DNA from: Chersky-840 sp963848335
GTDB taxonomy: Bacteria; Actinomycetota; Acidimicrobiia; Acidimicrobiales; UBA8190
Assembly (NCBI GenBank): GCA_963848335.1
Contig: CAWKDD010000006.1
Location: 62,001-126,000 of the forward strand
Length of the DNA stretch: 64,000 nucleotides
Reading direction: 5' to 3'
Shown here: piece by piece, positions 44,728 to 53,086 of the stretch
How the letters are laid out: each line of letters opens with the position of its first letter
Numbering within the stretch: the stretch's first letter is position 1
Notes under the pieces: generated by a model
Told to the model about the DNA's origin: nothing
What the model saw: the letters and a program-made list of their open reading frames with translations, nothing else
Databases searched by the model: none
Translations under genes and position numbers: made by a program

Positions 44728-45183
44728 GTGGGGGAAACAGTGGGGGAAACAGTGGGCGACACCGTTGGCGACGCAGTGGCGTGGATGGTCGATCGGGCCC
44801 GGATCCGCGAGCTGACGGCGCGCTACAACCGCTGCTTCGACGACGGCGACCCTGAAGGCTTCGCCGCCACCTTCACCGAGGACGGGGCCATGGAGATCGA
44901 CGGAGGCCCCACCACGACGGGACGCGCCGCGTTGGCCGAGATGGTCCGGCGCACCCCCTACGGCATCGTGCACGTGACCGTCGACGCCATCATCGAGGTC
45001 GACGGCGACCGAGCCGTGCAGGACGTGACACTTCTCGTCGTGGCCCGGCCCCCTGCCGACGCGCCCGCCGACAAGCGCCGGTCCCGGCTCCAGCGCACCG
45101 GTCGCTATCACGACGAACTGGTACGGACGCCCGAGGGTTGGCGTTTCCTCCGGCGCACAGCGACCCTCGACGGGGGCTTGTGA
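44728..45183 (+). CDS. SnoaL-like (NTF2-fold) protein
   Basis: The product is 151 aa from the GTG at 44728 (AGAGGGGG upstream). An ATG at 44785 is a good alternative. The GTG start includes four 12-bp repeats coding VGETVGETVGDTVGDA. From MVDRARIRELTARYNRCFDDGDPEGFAATFTEDG onward it is an NTF2-like SnoaL_4 domain, ending GRYHDELVRTPEGWRFLRRTATLDG. The fold hosts isomerases, dehydratases and ring-hydroxylating dioxygenase beta subunits. The substrate is unknown. The stop overlaps the acyl-CoA ligase start as GTGA, so the pair should act in one pathway. Confidence 0.85.
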   Translation: MGETVGETVGDTVGDAVAWMVDRARIRELTARYNRCFDDGDPEGFAATFTEDGAMEIDGGPTTTGRAALAEMVRRTPYGIVHVTVDAIIEVDGDRAVQDVTLLVVARPPADAPADKRRSRLQRTGRYHDELVRTPEGWRFLRRTATLDGGL

Positions 45184-46724
45184 CCGATCCTGTGACCACC
45201 CTCCTCACCGACCACTTGCGCGCCATGGCGGCGGCCTTTCCCGACAAGGTCGCGTACCAGGTCACCGACGGCGGACAGATGACGTTCTCGCAGTGGGAGG
45301 CCGAGTCCAACCGCCTGGCCCGCGCCCTGGTGGCCATGGGCGTCACCAAGGGCGATCGGGTGTCGATCTACCTGCTGGCCGAGGAGGCGCTCAGGTTCAT
45401 GGTGGCCTACTCGGCGGTGCACAAGGCCGGAGCCGTCGCCGTCCCCACCAACACGCGCCTGAGCGAAGGGGAGCTCGAGCGGCTCCTCGGTCACGCCGAG
45501 GTGCGCATGGTGTTGACCGACGCCGAGTTGTCCCCCCTCGCCCACCGGCTGGCGGGTGGGCTCGACACCCTCGAGCACGTGCTCGTGACGCCGTCGGTGG
45601 AGGACGGTGTGCCCCCCTGGGCATGGGCCGTGCCCGACTCCGAGGACGCCAGCACCTTCCAGGTGGAGCTCGACGGCGACGACCTCGCCGACATCCTGTA
45701 CACGTCGGGGACGACAGGGCTCCCCAAAGGGGTCGCCATCCGTCACCGCAACGTGGCGCTCATCCCGGGCGCGCCCAATCCCAATTACTCGGGGCAATGC
45801 TGGTTGCACGCCAGCCCACTGTTCACCTTCGCCGGCATCGGCTTCATCTACAACCCTATGCAGCTCGGACTCTTCGGCGTGTACCAACCGAAATTCGACG
45901 CGGGCCGATGGCTCGAGGTGGTCGACGAGCTGCGACCCCAGTTCGTGTTCCTCGTCCCGTCGATGGCCCAGCTCATCGTGGCGCATCCGCGCTTCTCCGA
46001 GGCGGAGCTCTCCTCCATAGCCATCTGTGCCATCGGCAGCGCCCCGCTGGCGCCGGCCACGCTGCGCGCCCTGCAGGAGCGCATGCCCGAGGCGTCGGTC
46101 TCCAACAGCTACGGCATGACCGAAGCGGGGCCCGCGTTCTGTTCGATGCCCAAGGGGGAGTCGCTCAAGCGGATCGGCTCGGTGGGCCAGCCCGTGCCCC
46201 CCCTCGAGGTGCGCATCGTCGACGACGACGGCCGGCCGGTCCCCGCCGGAGAGGTGGGAGAAGCCATCTTGCGCATGCCCGGGCGCGAGCGCGAGTACTA
46301 CCGGAACGACGAGGCCACCGCGGGGACCTGGAAGGACGGATGGCTCTACAGCGGCGACCTGGCCCGCCTGGACGAGGACGGCTATCTCTACATCGTGGGG
46401 AGGAAGAAAGACGTCATCATCCGGGGCGGCAACAACGTCCACGCCGTCGACGTCGAGGCCGTGCTGCTCGAGCATCCCCAGGTGGTGGAGGCCGCCGTGG
46501 TGGGGGTCCCCCACGCCGTGCTGGGCGAGGACATCGCCGCCGTGGTCGTGCTGTCGCCGGGGGCCTCGACCACATCCGACGAGCTGCGAGAACACTGCTC
46601 GGGAGAGCTCGCCGACTACAAGGTGCCCCGGCGCATCGAGATGGTCGCCGAGCTGCCCCGCAACGCCACCGGCAAGGTCCTGAAAGCCCAGCTCCAGCAA
46701 CAGCTGGCCGCATCTGCGAAATAG
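45180..46724 (+). CDS. Acyl-CoA synthetase (ANL superfamily)
   Basis: The product is 514 aa. The GTG at 45180 overlaps the SnoaL-like gene's stop (GTGA). It is an adenylate-forming ligase with P-loop ILYTSGTTGLPKGV, NSYGMTEAGP, motif GWLYSGDLARLDEDGYLYIVGRKKDVI and the catalytic C-terminal Lys in LPRNATGKVLKAQL. The segment GGNNVHAVDVEAVL is typical of fatty-acyl and medium-chain acyl-CoA ligases. It activates an unknown acid to its CoA ester. A GC-rich hairpin with a T-run follows 18 bp after the stop. Confidence 0.92.
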   Translation: MTDPVTTLLTDHLRAMAAAFPDKVAYQVTDGGQMTFSQWEAESNRLARALVAMGVTKGDRVSIYLLAEEALRFMVAYSAVHKAGAVAVPTNTRLSEGELERLLGHAEVRMVLTDAELSPLAHRLAGGLDTLEHVLVTPSVEDGVPPWAWAVPDSEDASTFQVELDGDDLADILYTSGTTGLPKGVAIRHRNVALIPGAPNPNYSGQCWLHASPLFTFAGIGFIYNPMQLGLFGVYQPKFDAGRWLEVVDELRPQFVFLVPSMAQLIVAHPRFSEAELSSIAICAIGSAPLAPATLRALQERMPEASVSNSYGMTEAGPAFCSMPKGESLKRIGSVGQPVPPLEVRIVDDDGRPVPAGEVGEAILRMPGREREYYRNDEATAGTWKDGWLYSGDLARLDEDGYLYIVGRKKDVIIRGGNNVHAVDVEAVLLEHPQVVEAAVVGVPHAVLGEDIAAVVVLSPGASTTSDELREHCSGELADYKVPRRIEMVAELPRNATGKVLKAQLQQQLAASAK

Positions 46725-46741
46725 CAGCAGCCACGGCGGCA

Positions 46742-46807
46742 GGGCCCGGGCGGACACCTCTCCCCGACAGGTATCGGCACGCCCGGGCCCGGACTTGAGC
46801 GATTTTT
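46742..46807 (+). terminator. GC-rich hairpin with downstream T-run
   Basis: GGGCCCGGGCG (46742-46752) and CGCCCGGGCCC (46780-46790) pair perfectly over 11 bp, and TTTTT follows at 46803-46807. It lies 18 bp after the acyl-CoA ligase stop. The 12-nt gap between stem and T-run is longer than usual. The remaining spacer up to 47021 is GC-rich, with no gene seen. Confidence 0.5.
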
Positions 46808-47021
46808 CTTCCCGGCGACGAATTGCCTCCCCACCTGGGAATCTGCGGCGGCGCGGGCCACGCCGAGCCCGGCCCGGGGACCATCCGGCACGGCAGGGCC
46901 CGGCGGTGCCCGGCCCCCCGGGCCCGGGTCCCGTCCCGGTCCGCGAAACCGGCGGTGAGCAGCACCTTCGTTTGTCCCCGGCCGGTTACAGACCGCTTCC
47001 CGATCGGCCGACACACAAGGA

Positions 47022-49685
47022 ATGGGACGGGCCGACGACAACGAGCCCTCGCCTCGCGGCGCGCCCTTCGGTGCACGCCTCAGGTCGAGGCTCGCCGATC
47101 GCGCCAACCTCGCCGTGCCCCCGGTCATCGGACTCTTCTGCCTCATCCGCTCCTGGGGCCTGATCGCCGACATCCCGTACTGGGCCATCGCCGCCCTGGT
47201 CCTCTTCGCCCTGGTCGTGAACTCCGTCAACACGGCACTTTGGGTCGAAGCCACCACCGGATGGCGCTTGCACGTCCGGGTGGCCGTCGAGATGGCCGTC
47301 ATCGGCGTGGTCATCTACGGCATCGGATGGGGGGCCATCCTCGCCATCGGGTTCGTCTTCGGCGCCGTGGACGTCATGCGCAGCGCGGGATCGGCCGCGG
47401 CCCGGCCCGCCATCATCTGGACGCTGGTGTGTATCGGCCTGGGTCAACTTGCCATCGCCACCGGCCTGGCCCCCACCCTCATCCACGAGCCCCTGGTCGA
47501 CAGCCTCAGTGCCCTGGACGCGCTGGGGGCGGCGATCACCGTCCTGGTGCTGCAGTGGTTCGCCACGGCGCGCGAGACCAGTGAGGGACGGTTCGAGGCG
47601 CTGGTGCACGAAGCGAGCGACATCATCGTCGTCGCCGACCACCTGGGCAGGCTGAGCTACGTGAGCCCCGCCTTCGACCGGATCCTGGGCACGGCAGGCA
47701 ACCGGTTCGGCACCCGGTCCGCGGCAGAGATGGTGCATCCCGACGACCTGGCCAACCTCATGACCCGGTCGACCGAGATCCGGCATTCCGAAGACCCGGG
47801 GATGCACGTCGAGATCCGGTTGCGCCATGCCGACGGGAGCTGGAAGTGGTTCGAGGCCAAGGTCACCAATCACCTCGAGAACCCCAAGGTGCGCGGCATC
47901 GTGGGGAACCTCCGCGACATCACCGACAGAAAGGTGGCCGAGGAGGCGCTCAGGGAAGCACACGAGCGGTTCCGCTCCGCGTTCGAGAACGCTCCCATCG
48001 GGATGGTGATGGCGGACCTCGACGGGGACATCACCAGGGCCAATCCGGCCCTGGGCCGGATCCTCGGGCGCGACGCCGCGGATCTGTGCGGCATGAACCT
48101 CGTGGACCTCACCCATCCCGAGGACCGGGAGCTCAGCAGGTCCGAGATGGAGTGCCTCGTGACCAGCGATGCGGACCAGTACCGGATCGAGGAGCGCTAC
48201 TTGCACTCCGACGGACGGGACGTCTGGGTGGCGGTCAACATCTCGTGCGTGCGCGACGAGGACGACAAGCCGCTCTATCTCATCGGTCAGATCGAGGACG
48301 TCACCGAGGGTCGCGCCCTGCGCGAACGTCTGGCCTTCGCCGCCATCCACGATTCGCTCACCACGCTGCCCAACCGCGAGCTCTTCATGGACCGTCTCGA
48401 GGTGGCGTTGCGCCGGGCAGGTAGAGGGCACCACCGTGTGGCGGTGATCTTCCTGGATCTGGATCGTTTCAAACTCGTCAACGACAGCCTGGGCCACGAC
48501 GTCGGGGACCAGGTGCTCCGGGCGGTGTCCGAAAGGCTCAACAGCGTCATGCGGGGGAGCGACACCCTGGCGCGCTTCGGCGGCGACGAATTCACGGTTC
48601 TGTGCGACGAGGTCGGAGACGACGGTGACGCGCTCGAGGTGGCGCAGAGGCTGGTCGCGGCCATGGACCAACCACTGGTCTTGGCGACCGGTGAGGTCTT
48701 CGCATCGCTGAGCGTGGGCATCGCCCTTTCCGGCGAAGACAACGAGACGGGGGCGATGTTGCTGCGCAACGCCGACGTCGCCATGTACCGGGCCAAGGGC
48801 CGGGGCCCGTCGCGCATCGAGATCTATGTGGAGGACGACGAGCAGCACGTCCTCAGCCGTCTGCGCACCTCCAACGAGCTGCACCGGGCGCTGCAGCGTG
48901 ACGAGCTGGTGCTGCATTACCAGCCCCTGGTCGACCTCCACACCGAGACCCTGGTCGGCATGGAGGCGCTGGTTCGGTGGCAGCACCCCACCCGGGGGCT
49001 GCTCGCCCCCTACGAGTTCATCCCGCTGGCCGAGGACAGCGGGCTGATCGTGCCCCTGGGGGCGTGGGTCCTCAACGAGGCCTGCCGCCAGGTGGCCGCG
49101 TGGAGCGTGCTCCGGGCCCAGGCGGGCCAGGACGAGGCGCGGCTCAACATCTCGGTGAACGTGTCCGCCCTGCAGCTGGCCGACCCCGGCTTCCCGGGCC
49201 AGGTGGTGGCCGCTCTCGAGTCGTCGGGGATCAATCCCGACCGCCTGTGGCTGGAGATCACCGAGAGCACCCTCATGCACGACGCCGACGACGCCGTCTT
49301 GGTGCTCCAGTGCGCTGCGCGCCCTCGGATTGCACGTCGAGATCGACGATTTCGGGACCGGCTATTCCTCGCTCACCTACCTGAAGCGCTTCCCCGTCGA
49401 GACCTTGAAGGTCGATCGCAGCTTCGTCGAGGAGCTCGACCAGCGGTCCGAGAACGCCGCCATCGTGAGGGCCATCATCGGGCTCGGCGACTCCCTGGGG
49501 CTGTCGGTGGTGGCCGAGGGTGTCGAGCGGCCGGGACAGGCGGCGAAGCTGCAGTCCCTGGGGTGCCATCTGGCCCAGGGGTTCCTCTACGGCGAACCGC
49601 TTCCCGCCGTGGCGCTGGGCGCCTTCCCCACCGACGACCTGGGCTCGTGGCAGAGACTGCTCAGGTCGGCGGCGTCGTGACCTGA
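47022..49685 (+). CDS. Membrane PAS-PAS-GGDEF-EAL protein, frameshifted near the 3' end
   Basis: The continuous frame gives 887 aa, but only the first 760 or so are native. About six TM helices (residues about 30-185) form a membrane sensor. Two PAS domains follow (FEALVHEASDIIVVADHLGRLSYVSPAFDRI and RFRSAFENAPIGMVMADLDGD), then GGDEF with HDSLTTLPNR, LDLDRFKLVND and an intact FGGDEF. An EAL domain begins QPLVDLHTETLVGMEALVRW and reaches LEITESTLMHDADD. At about 49311 an extra T (CTCCAG-T-GCG) shifts the frame, and the rest of the EAL domain continues one frame over (49330-49680). AAGGA is adjacent to the ATG, so the start is uncertain. The cyclase could still work; the phosphodiesterase would be lost unless frameshifting occurs. 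Confidence 0.85.
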   Translation: MGRADDNEPSPRGAPFGARLRSRLADRANLAVPPVIGLFCLIRSWGLIADIPYWAIAALVLFALVVNSVNTALWVEATTGWRLHVRVAVEMAVIGVVIYGIGWGAILAIGFVFGAVDVMRSAGSAAARPAIIWTLVCIGLGQLAIATGLAPTLIHEPLVDSLSALDALGAAITVLVLQWFATARETSEGRFEALVHEASDIIVVADHLGRLSYVSPAFDRILGTAGNRFGTRSAAEMVHPDDLANLMTRSTEIRHSEDPGMHVEIRLRHADGSWKWFEAKVTNHLENPKVRGIVGNLRDITDRKVAEEALREAHERFRSAFENAPIGMVMADLDGDITRANPALGRILGRDAADLCGMNLVDLTHPEDRELSRSEMECLVTSDADQYRIEERYLHSDGRDVWVAVNISCVRDEDDKPLYLIGQIEDVTEGRALRERLAFAAIHDSLTTLPNRELFMDRLEVALRRAGRGHHRVAVIFLDLDRFKLVNDSLGHDVGDQVLRAVSERLNSVMRGSDTLARFGGDEFTVLCDEVGDDGDALEVAQRLVAAMDQPLVLATGEVFASLSVGIALSGEDNETGAMLLRNADVAMYRAKGRGPSRIEIYVEDDEQHVLSRLRTSNELHRALQRDELVLHYQPLVDLHTETLVGMEALVRWQHPTRGLLAPYEFIPLAEDSGLIVPLGAWVLNEACRQVAAWSVLRAQAGQDEARLNISVNVSALQLADPGFPGQVVAALESSGINPDRLWLEITESTLMHDADDAVLVLQCAARPRIARRDRRFRDRLFLAHLPEALPRRDLEGRSQLRRGARPAVRERRHREGHHRARRLPGAVGGGRGCRAAGTGGEAAVPGVPSGPGVPLRRTASRRGAGRLPHRRPGLVAETAQVGGVVT
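49330..49680 (+). CDS. C-terminal EAL segment in the +1 frame
   Basis: The 116 codons continue the EAL domain of the preceding gene: HVEIDDFGTGYSSLTYLKRF, LKVDRSFVEEL, SVVAEGVE and GCHLAQGFLYGEPLP. These are the catalytic Asp pair, the Lys and the final Glu of EAL phosphodiesterases. No independent start signal is seen. Removal of one base at 49311 would restore a single 885-aa protein. It is listed separately because, as sequenced, it lies out of frame. Confidence 0.75.
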   Translation: MHVEIDDFGTGYSSLTYLKRFPVETLKVDRSFVEELDQRSENAAIVRAIIGLGDSLGLSVVAEGVERPGQAAKLQSLGCHLAQGFLYGEPLPAVALGAFPTDDLGSWQRLLRSAAS

Positions 49686-49692
49686 CGGCGAG

Positions 49693-49760
49693 AGCCGTTC
49701 AAGAGACAGAGCCGTTCAAGAGACAGAGCCGTTCAAGAGACAGAGCCGTTCAAGAGACAG
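49693..49760. repeat. 17-bp tandem repeat (4 copies)
   Basis: AGCCGTTCAAGAGACAG occurs four times perfectly (49693-49709, 49710-49726, 49727-49743, 49744-49760). It fills the spacer between the EAL gene and the convergent acyl-CoA dehydrogenase gene and extends into the stop region of the latter. Confidence 0.95.
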
Positions 49761-50868
49761 AGCCGGCCGGGCCCAGCAGCAGGTCCGCCAGGCGCTGGCG
49801 CTGGAAGCCCTGCGCCCCGAAGAGCAGGTCGTCCTGCTTGGCCCGTCGGTACAGCAGATGGCAGTCGACGTCCCAGGTGAAACCCACACCGCCGTGCACC
49901 TGGATGCACTCGGCGGTCACCGAATCGGCGGCCTCGGCGACATACCCCTTGCACATGGCCGCGGCGCGCTCGCGCTCGGGGTCCTCCGCGTCGGAGGCCC
50001 ACGCCGCGTAGTGCGTCCCCACCCGGGCCAGCTCGAGGTGGTGCAGCATGTCGGCCGCCTTGTGCTTGATGACCTGGAAGGTGGCGATGGGCCGGTCGAA
50101 CTGCACCCGCACCTTGGCGTACTCCACCGCCAATTCAAGGGCCCGTTCAGAGGTGCCGACGAGCTCCGCGCACAGGGCCACGTTCACGTCGTCGAGGACC
50201 CGGCGCCACAGGGCCTCGTGGTCGCCGGAGGGGCCCACGCGCCGGGCACGGCGCCCGTCGAGCGTGACGCGACTCAGCTTGCGGGTGACGTCGAGGGCAG
50301 GAACCTGCTCGCCCGCCGGCGCGTCGAGGAGGAAGGTGGCGAGCCCGTCGCCGTCGTGGGCGACCACGAAGGCGAAATCCGCGTGTGCCCCGTCCAGCAC
50401 CAGCGGCTTGGTCCCTTCGAGGGCCCACTCGGCGTCGTTCCCCGCGCCGTCGCGTACGGCACGGGCCCGAACCGTGGCCAGCGGGTCGCCGTGACCGGGC
50501 TCCTCCACCGCCACGGTCCCCCGGCGCCGGCCTGTGGCCAGGTCCTTGAGCACCTCGTCGACACCGAGGCGGACCGCGGCCAGGGTGGCCGCCACCGCCG
50601 AGGAGATCACCGGTCCGGGGAACGGCAGCCTGCCCAGCTCCTCTTGCAGGACCACGACGTCCACGAGCCCCAGTCCCAGTCCGCCCGCGGACTCGGGCAC
50701 GAGCACGCCCAGCCATCCGAGCTCCGCCATGGTGGACCACAGTCCCGGCGTCACCCCCACGGGGTCGTCGATCATGGCGCGCACGTAGGCCGGAGGCGCT
50801 TCGGTGGCGAGCGCGCCCCGCACGGCGGAGCGGAAGCCTTCCTGTTCGGCGGAGAAGGTGAAGTCCAC
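49750..50868 (-). CDS. Acyl-CoA dehydrogenase
   Basis: The product is 372 aa from the GTG at 50868 (VDFTFSAEQEGFR), with no clear ribosome binding site. It is a shorter FadE-type protein with N-terminal helices (LGWLGVLVPESAGGLGLGLVDVVVLQEELGR), a reduced middle domain (WALEGTKPLVLDGAHAD) and C-terminal QFDRPIATFQVIKHKAADML and IQVHGGVGFTWDVDCHLLYRRA. The weak middle domain and lack of an EGTxEI motif resemble the accessory subunit of the alpha2-beta2 FadE heterotetramers used in steroid side-chain breakdown. It could pair with the acyl-CoA dehydrogenase at 53087. The last gene of a minus-strand operon with thiolase and a diiron-type protein. Confidence 0.87.
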   Translation of the reverse strand: MDFTFSAEQEGFRSAVRGALATEAPPAYVRAMIDDPVGVTPGLWSTMAELGWLGVLVPESAGGLGLGLVDVVVLQEELGRLPFPGPVISSAVAATLAAVRLGVDEVLKDLATGRRRGTVAVEEPGHGDPLATVRARAVRDGAGNDAEWALEGTKPLVLDGAHADFAFVVAHDGDGLATFLLDAPAGEQVPALDVTRKLSRVTLDGRRARRVGPSGDHEALWRRVLDDVNVALCAELVGTSERALELAVEYAKVRVQFDRPIATFQVIKHKAADMLHHLELARVGTHYAAWASDAEDPERERAAAMCKGYVAEAADSVTAECIQVHGGVGFTWDVDCHLLYRRAKQDDLLFGAQGFQRQRLADLLLGPAGSVS

Positions 50869-50871
50869 GGC

Positions 50872-50925
50872 GTCGGTTTGTTCGGTGTGTTCGGTGTGTT
50901 CGGGGTGTTCGGTCTGTTCGGTCTG
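50872..50925. repeat. 9-bp tandem repeat (6 copies)
   Basis: Six related nonamers (TTCGGTGTG, TTCGGGGTG, TTCGGTCTG and a first GTCGGTTTG) fill the spacer between the thiolase stop and the start of the acyl-CoA dehydrogenase. The third and eighth or ninth positions vary in a regular way. Confidence 0.9.
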
Positions 50926-50930
50926 TCGGC

Positions 50931-52121
50931 TCAGGCCAGGCGCTCGATGACCGTGGCGTTGGCCTGTCCCCCGCCTTCGCACATGGTCTGGAAGCCGTAG
51001 CGGCCGCCGGTCGCCTCGAGCTCGTTGAGCAGCGTGGTCATGAGGCGCACCCCGCTCGCCCCCAGCGGGTGGCCGATGGCGATGGCGCCGCCCCGGGGGT
51101 TCAGGCGATCGGGGTCGGGCGAGAAGGCGCGGGCCCACATGAGCGCGATGGCCGCAAAGGCCTCGTTGCACTCGACAGCGTCGAAGTCGTCGATCGACAT
51201 TCCGGTGCGCTCCAGCAGCTTGCGCGTGGCGGGAACCGGCGCCGACAGCACGATGGCGGCGTCCTCGGCGGCCACGGCAAAGGCGTGGAACCGGGCCCGC
51301 ACCGGCAGGCCGAGGCGCTCGGCCACCGAACGCTCGGCGATGAGCATGGCTGCCGCGCCGTCGGTCATCTGCGAGGAGTTCCCGGCGGTGATGTCGGGCG
51401 CGGTATCGGGCTCGAAGGACTGCGCGGGGGGGAGGGAGGCGAGCTTCTCCAGGGTGGTGTCCCTGCGGATGCCCTCGTCGGTACCGAGCACCTGGTCGGT
51501 GAAGGTGCCCTCGTCGTCACGGATGGGGACGGGGATGGCCTCCTTGGCGAAATGCCCCGAGTCCGTGGCCGCCGCGGCGCGCCGATGGCTCTCGAGCGCG
51601 TACTCGTCCATGTCCTGGCGCGTGATCTTCCACTGGTCCGCCAGCAGCTGCGCCACCCGGAACTGCATCCACAACCTGCCCTCGATGACGTCGAGGAACG
51701 ACTTGGGGAACGGCCCCGTGCCACCCCGGGCGTTGGAGGCCAGCGGCACGCGGCTCATGGACTCCACCCCGCAGGCGATGGCCAGGTCGTAGTGCCCGGC
51801 CACCACGCCCGCCGCCGCGAAGTGCACGGCCTGCTGGGACGACCCGCACTGGCGGTCGACGGTGGTCGCCGGCACCGATTGGGGGAGACCCGCCGCCACC
51901 CAGGCGTTGCGGGCCACGTTGGTCGACTGCTCGCCCACCTGGCTGACGCATCCGCCGATGACGTCGTCGATGCGCTCGGGGTCGACGCCCGAACGCGTGA
52001 CGATATGCGAGATGGCGTGGGCCAGCAGGTCGACGGGGTGCCAGTTGGCCAGCGCCCCGCCGCGCTTGCCGAACGCGGTCCGGCACGTGTCGACGATGAC
52101 CGCTTCGCGCGGCGCGGGCAC
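50931..52121 (-). CDS. Acetyl-CoA acyltransferase (thiolase)
   Basis: The product is 396 aa from the GTG at 52121, 4 bp after the upstream gene's stop. It is a canonical thiolase: nucleophile Cys in VDRQCGSSQQAVHFAA, GGTGPFP region, ECNEAFAAIAL, the catalytic His in AIAIGHPLGASG and the second Cys in MCEGGGQANATV. It cleaves 3-oxoacyl-CoA with CoA in beta-oxidation or makes the reverse condensation. It lies between the diiron-type protein gene and the acyl-CoA dehydrogenase gene on the same strand. Confidence 0.95.
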   Translation of the reverse strand: MPAPREAVIVDTCRTAFGKRGGALANWHPVDLLAHAISHIVTRSGVDPERIDDVIGGCVSQVGEQSTNVARNAWVAAGLPQSVPATTVDRQCGSSQQAVHFAAAGVVAGHYDLAIACGVESMSRVPLASNARGGTGPFPKSFLDVIEGRLWMQFRVAQLLADQWKITRQDMDEYALESHRRAAAATDSGHFAKEAIPVPIRDDEGTFTDQVLGTDEGIRRDTTLEKLASLPPAQSFEPDTAPDITAGNSSQMTDGAAAMLIAERSVAERLGLPVRARFHAFAVAAEDAAIVLSAPVPATRKLLERTGMSIDDFDAVECNEAFAAIALMWARAFSPDPDRLNPRGGAIAIGHPLGASGVRLMTTLLNELEATGGRYGFQTMCEGGGQANATVIERLA

Positions 52122-52125
52122 GGGG

Positions 52126-52905
52126 TCAGCCCCGCTTCCGCAGGAAGCCAGGCTCGTCGATCCAGCGGTTGAGCGCCACCGTGCGTTGGTTGCGGACCGA
52201 GAAGGTGTGGACGATGCTGCGGCGGATGCGGCGCTGCTGGTCGGCGGTGATCGCCACCTTGCGCAACAGGTAGTCGGCCTGCTCGCCATGGTCCTCCTCC
52301 GCATAGGCATGGACGCGGAAGTTCTCCACCTCGATCCCGTAGTGGTCGCGCATGCCCTCGTACATCTTCTGGGCGTACCCCGTGGACGCTGCGAAGCGTT
52401 CCCCCGCCCACCCGAAGGCGGCCAAGCCCTCCTCGTAGGAGCGGCGCATGTAATAGAGGGTGGTGAAGACGGTGCCGATCGTCTCGGGCAGCGGCACGTA
52501 GGTGTCGAGCTCGTCGTCGGTGATGCCGAGCTGGTGCGCCCACTCGATCTTCATGTCGACGTGGTTGGCGTCCCCGGTGTACCCGGTCTCGTCGGCGAGG
52601 TTCTGGAGCCAGTGCGCGAAGTGCTCGCTGGCGGCGAGGGAGACGGCGTCGGTGTCGGGCGCGTTGGCCACCAGCGACCCGAATTCGGAGGTGTACCAGC
52701 GGCCCAGGAAGTAGTACTCCTTGGCGAAGCGGCGCAGGTACTCCTCCGACAGGCTCCCGTCGGCCACCGCCTCCCACACCATGTTCTTGGTGGTGCAGAT
52801 CTCGCTCTGGAGCGTCTCGAGCTCGGTCATGAACTCGTCCACGGACTTGGCCTCGGCCAGCGGCCCGCTGCGACGGATGTCCCTGAACTCTCGGCTTTCG
52901 CTCAT
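52126..52905 (-). CDS. Haem-oxygenase-like diiron (HDO/TenA-fold) protein
   Basis: The product is 259 aa from the ATG at 52905 (GAGGAGGG upstream). It is all-helical. Recognisable segments are SEEYLRRFAKEYYFLGRWYTSEFGSL, ASEHFAHWLQNLADETGY, the mid-protein VFTTLYYMRRSYEEGLAAFGWAGERF, and the late helix NFRVHAYAEEDHGEQADYLL. That last helix gives H-x3-[DE]-x2-H (HAYAEEDH). Together with the earlier Glu and His this matches the diiron ligand pattern of haem-oxygenase-like diiron oxidases/oxygenases (CADD, UndA, SznF relatives). It probably is an iron-dependent oxidase or oxygenase. The substrate may be an acyl chain, given that a thiolase follows 4 bp downstream and acyl-CoA dehydrogenases flank it. 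Confidence 0.8.
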   Translation of the reverse strand: MSESREFRDIRRSGPLAEAKSVDEFMTELETLQSEICTTKNMVWEAVADGSLSEEYLRRFAKEYYFLGRWYTSEFGSLVANAPDTDAVSLAASEHFAHWLQNLADETGYTGDANHVDMKIEWAHQLGITDDELDTYVPLPETIGTVFTTLYYMRRSYEEGLAAFGWAGERFAASTGYAQKMYEGMRDHYGIEVENFRVHAYAEEDHGEQADYLLRKVAITADQQRRIRRSIVHTFSVRNQRTVALNRWIDEPGFLRKRG

Positions 52906-53003
52906 CGGCCCTCCTCGCAGCTCACTCGTGTCTCTCGTGTGTCTCTCGTGCCGGTCGTGGTCCGGCTCCGGTGCGCCCACCCACCTGGGAATGCCGGACG
53001 CTC

Positions 53004-53020
53004 AGTGTAGTAAGTTCACT
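53004..53020. promoter_or_regulatory. Imperfect dyad in the divergent spacer
   Basis: AGTGTAGTAAGTTCACT shows AGTG/CACT outer arms with partial inner symmetry (5 of 7). It lies in the AT-richest part of the 181-bp spacer between the divergent HDO and acyl-CoA dehydrogenase genes. It could be a TetR-type site (FadR/KstR-like in position), but no regulator gene is adjacent. Confidence 0.4.
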
Positions 53021-53086
53021 GACGATGGTGTCAGGTCCGCTGCCCGTACGCCACTGCGCGCCCAGGTGGCCCGGGACGGCCCGCCC

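Noticed and set aside
46808..47021. Riboswitch (c-di-GMP or similar) before the GGDEF-EAL gene
   Set aside because: The GC-rich spacer folds easily but I could not match the conserved core of any riboswitch class; a covariance-model search would decide.
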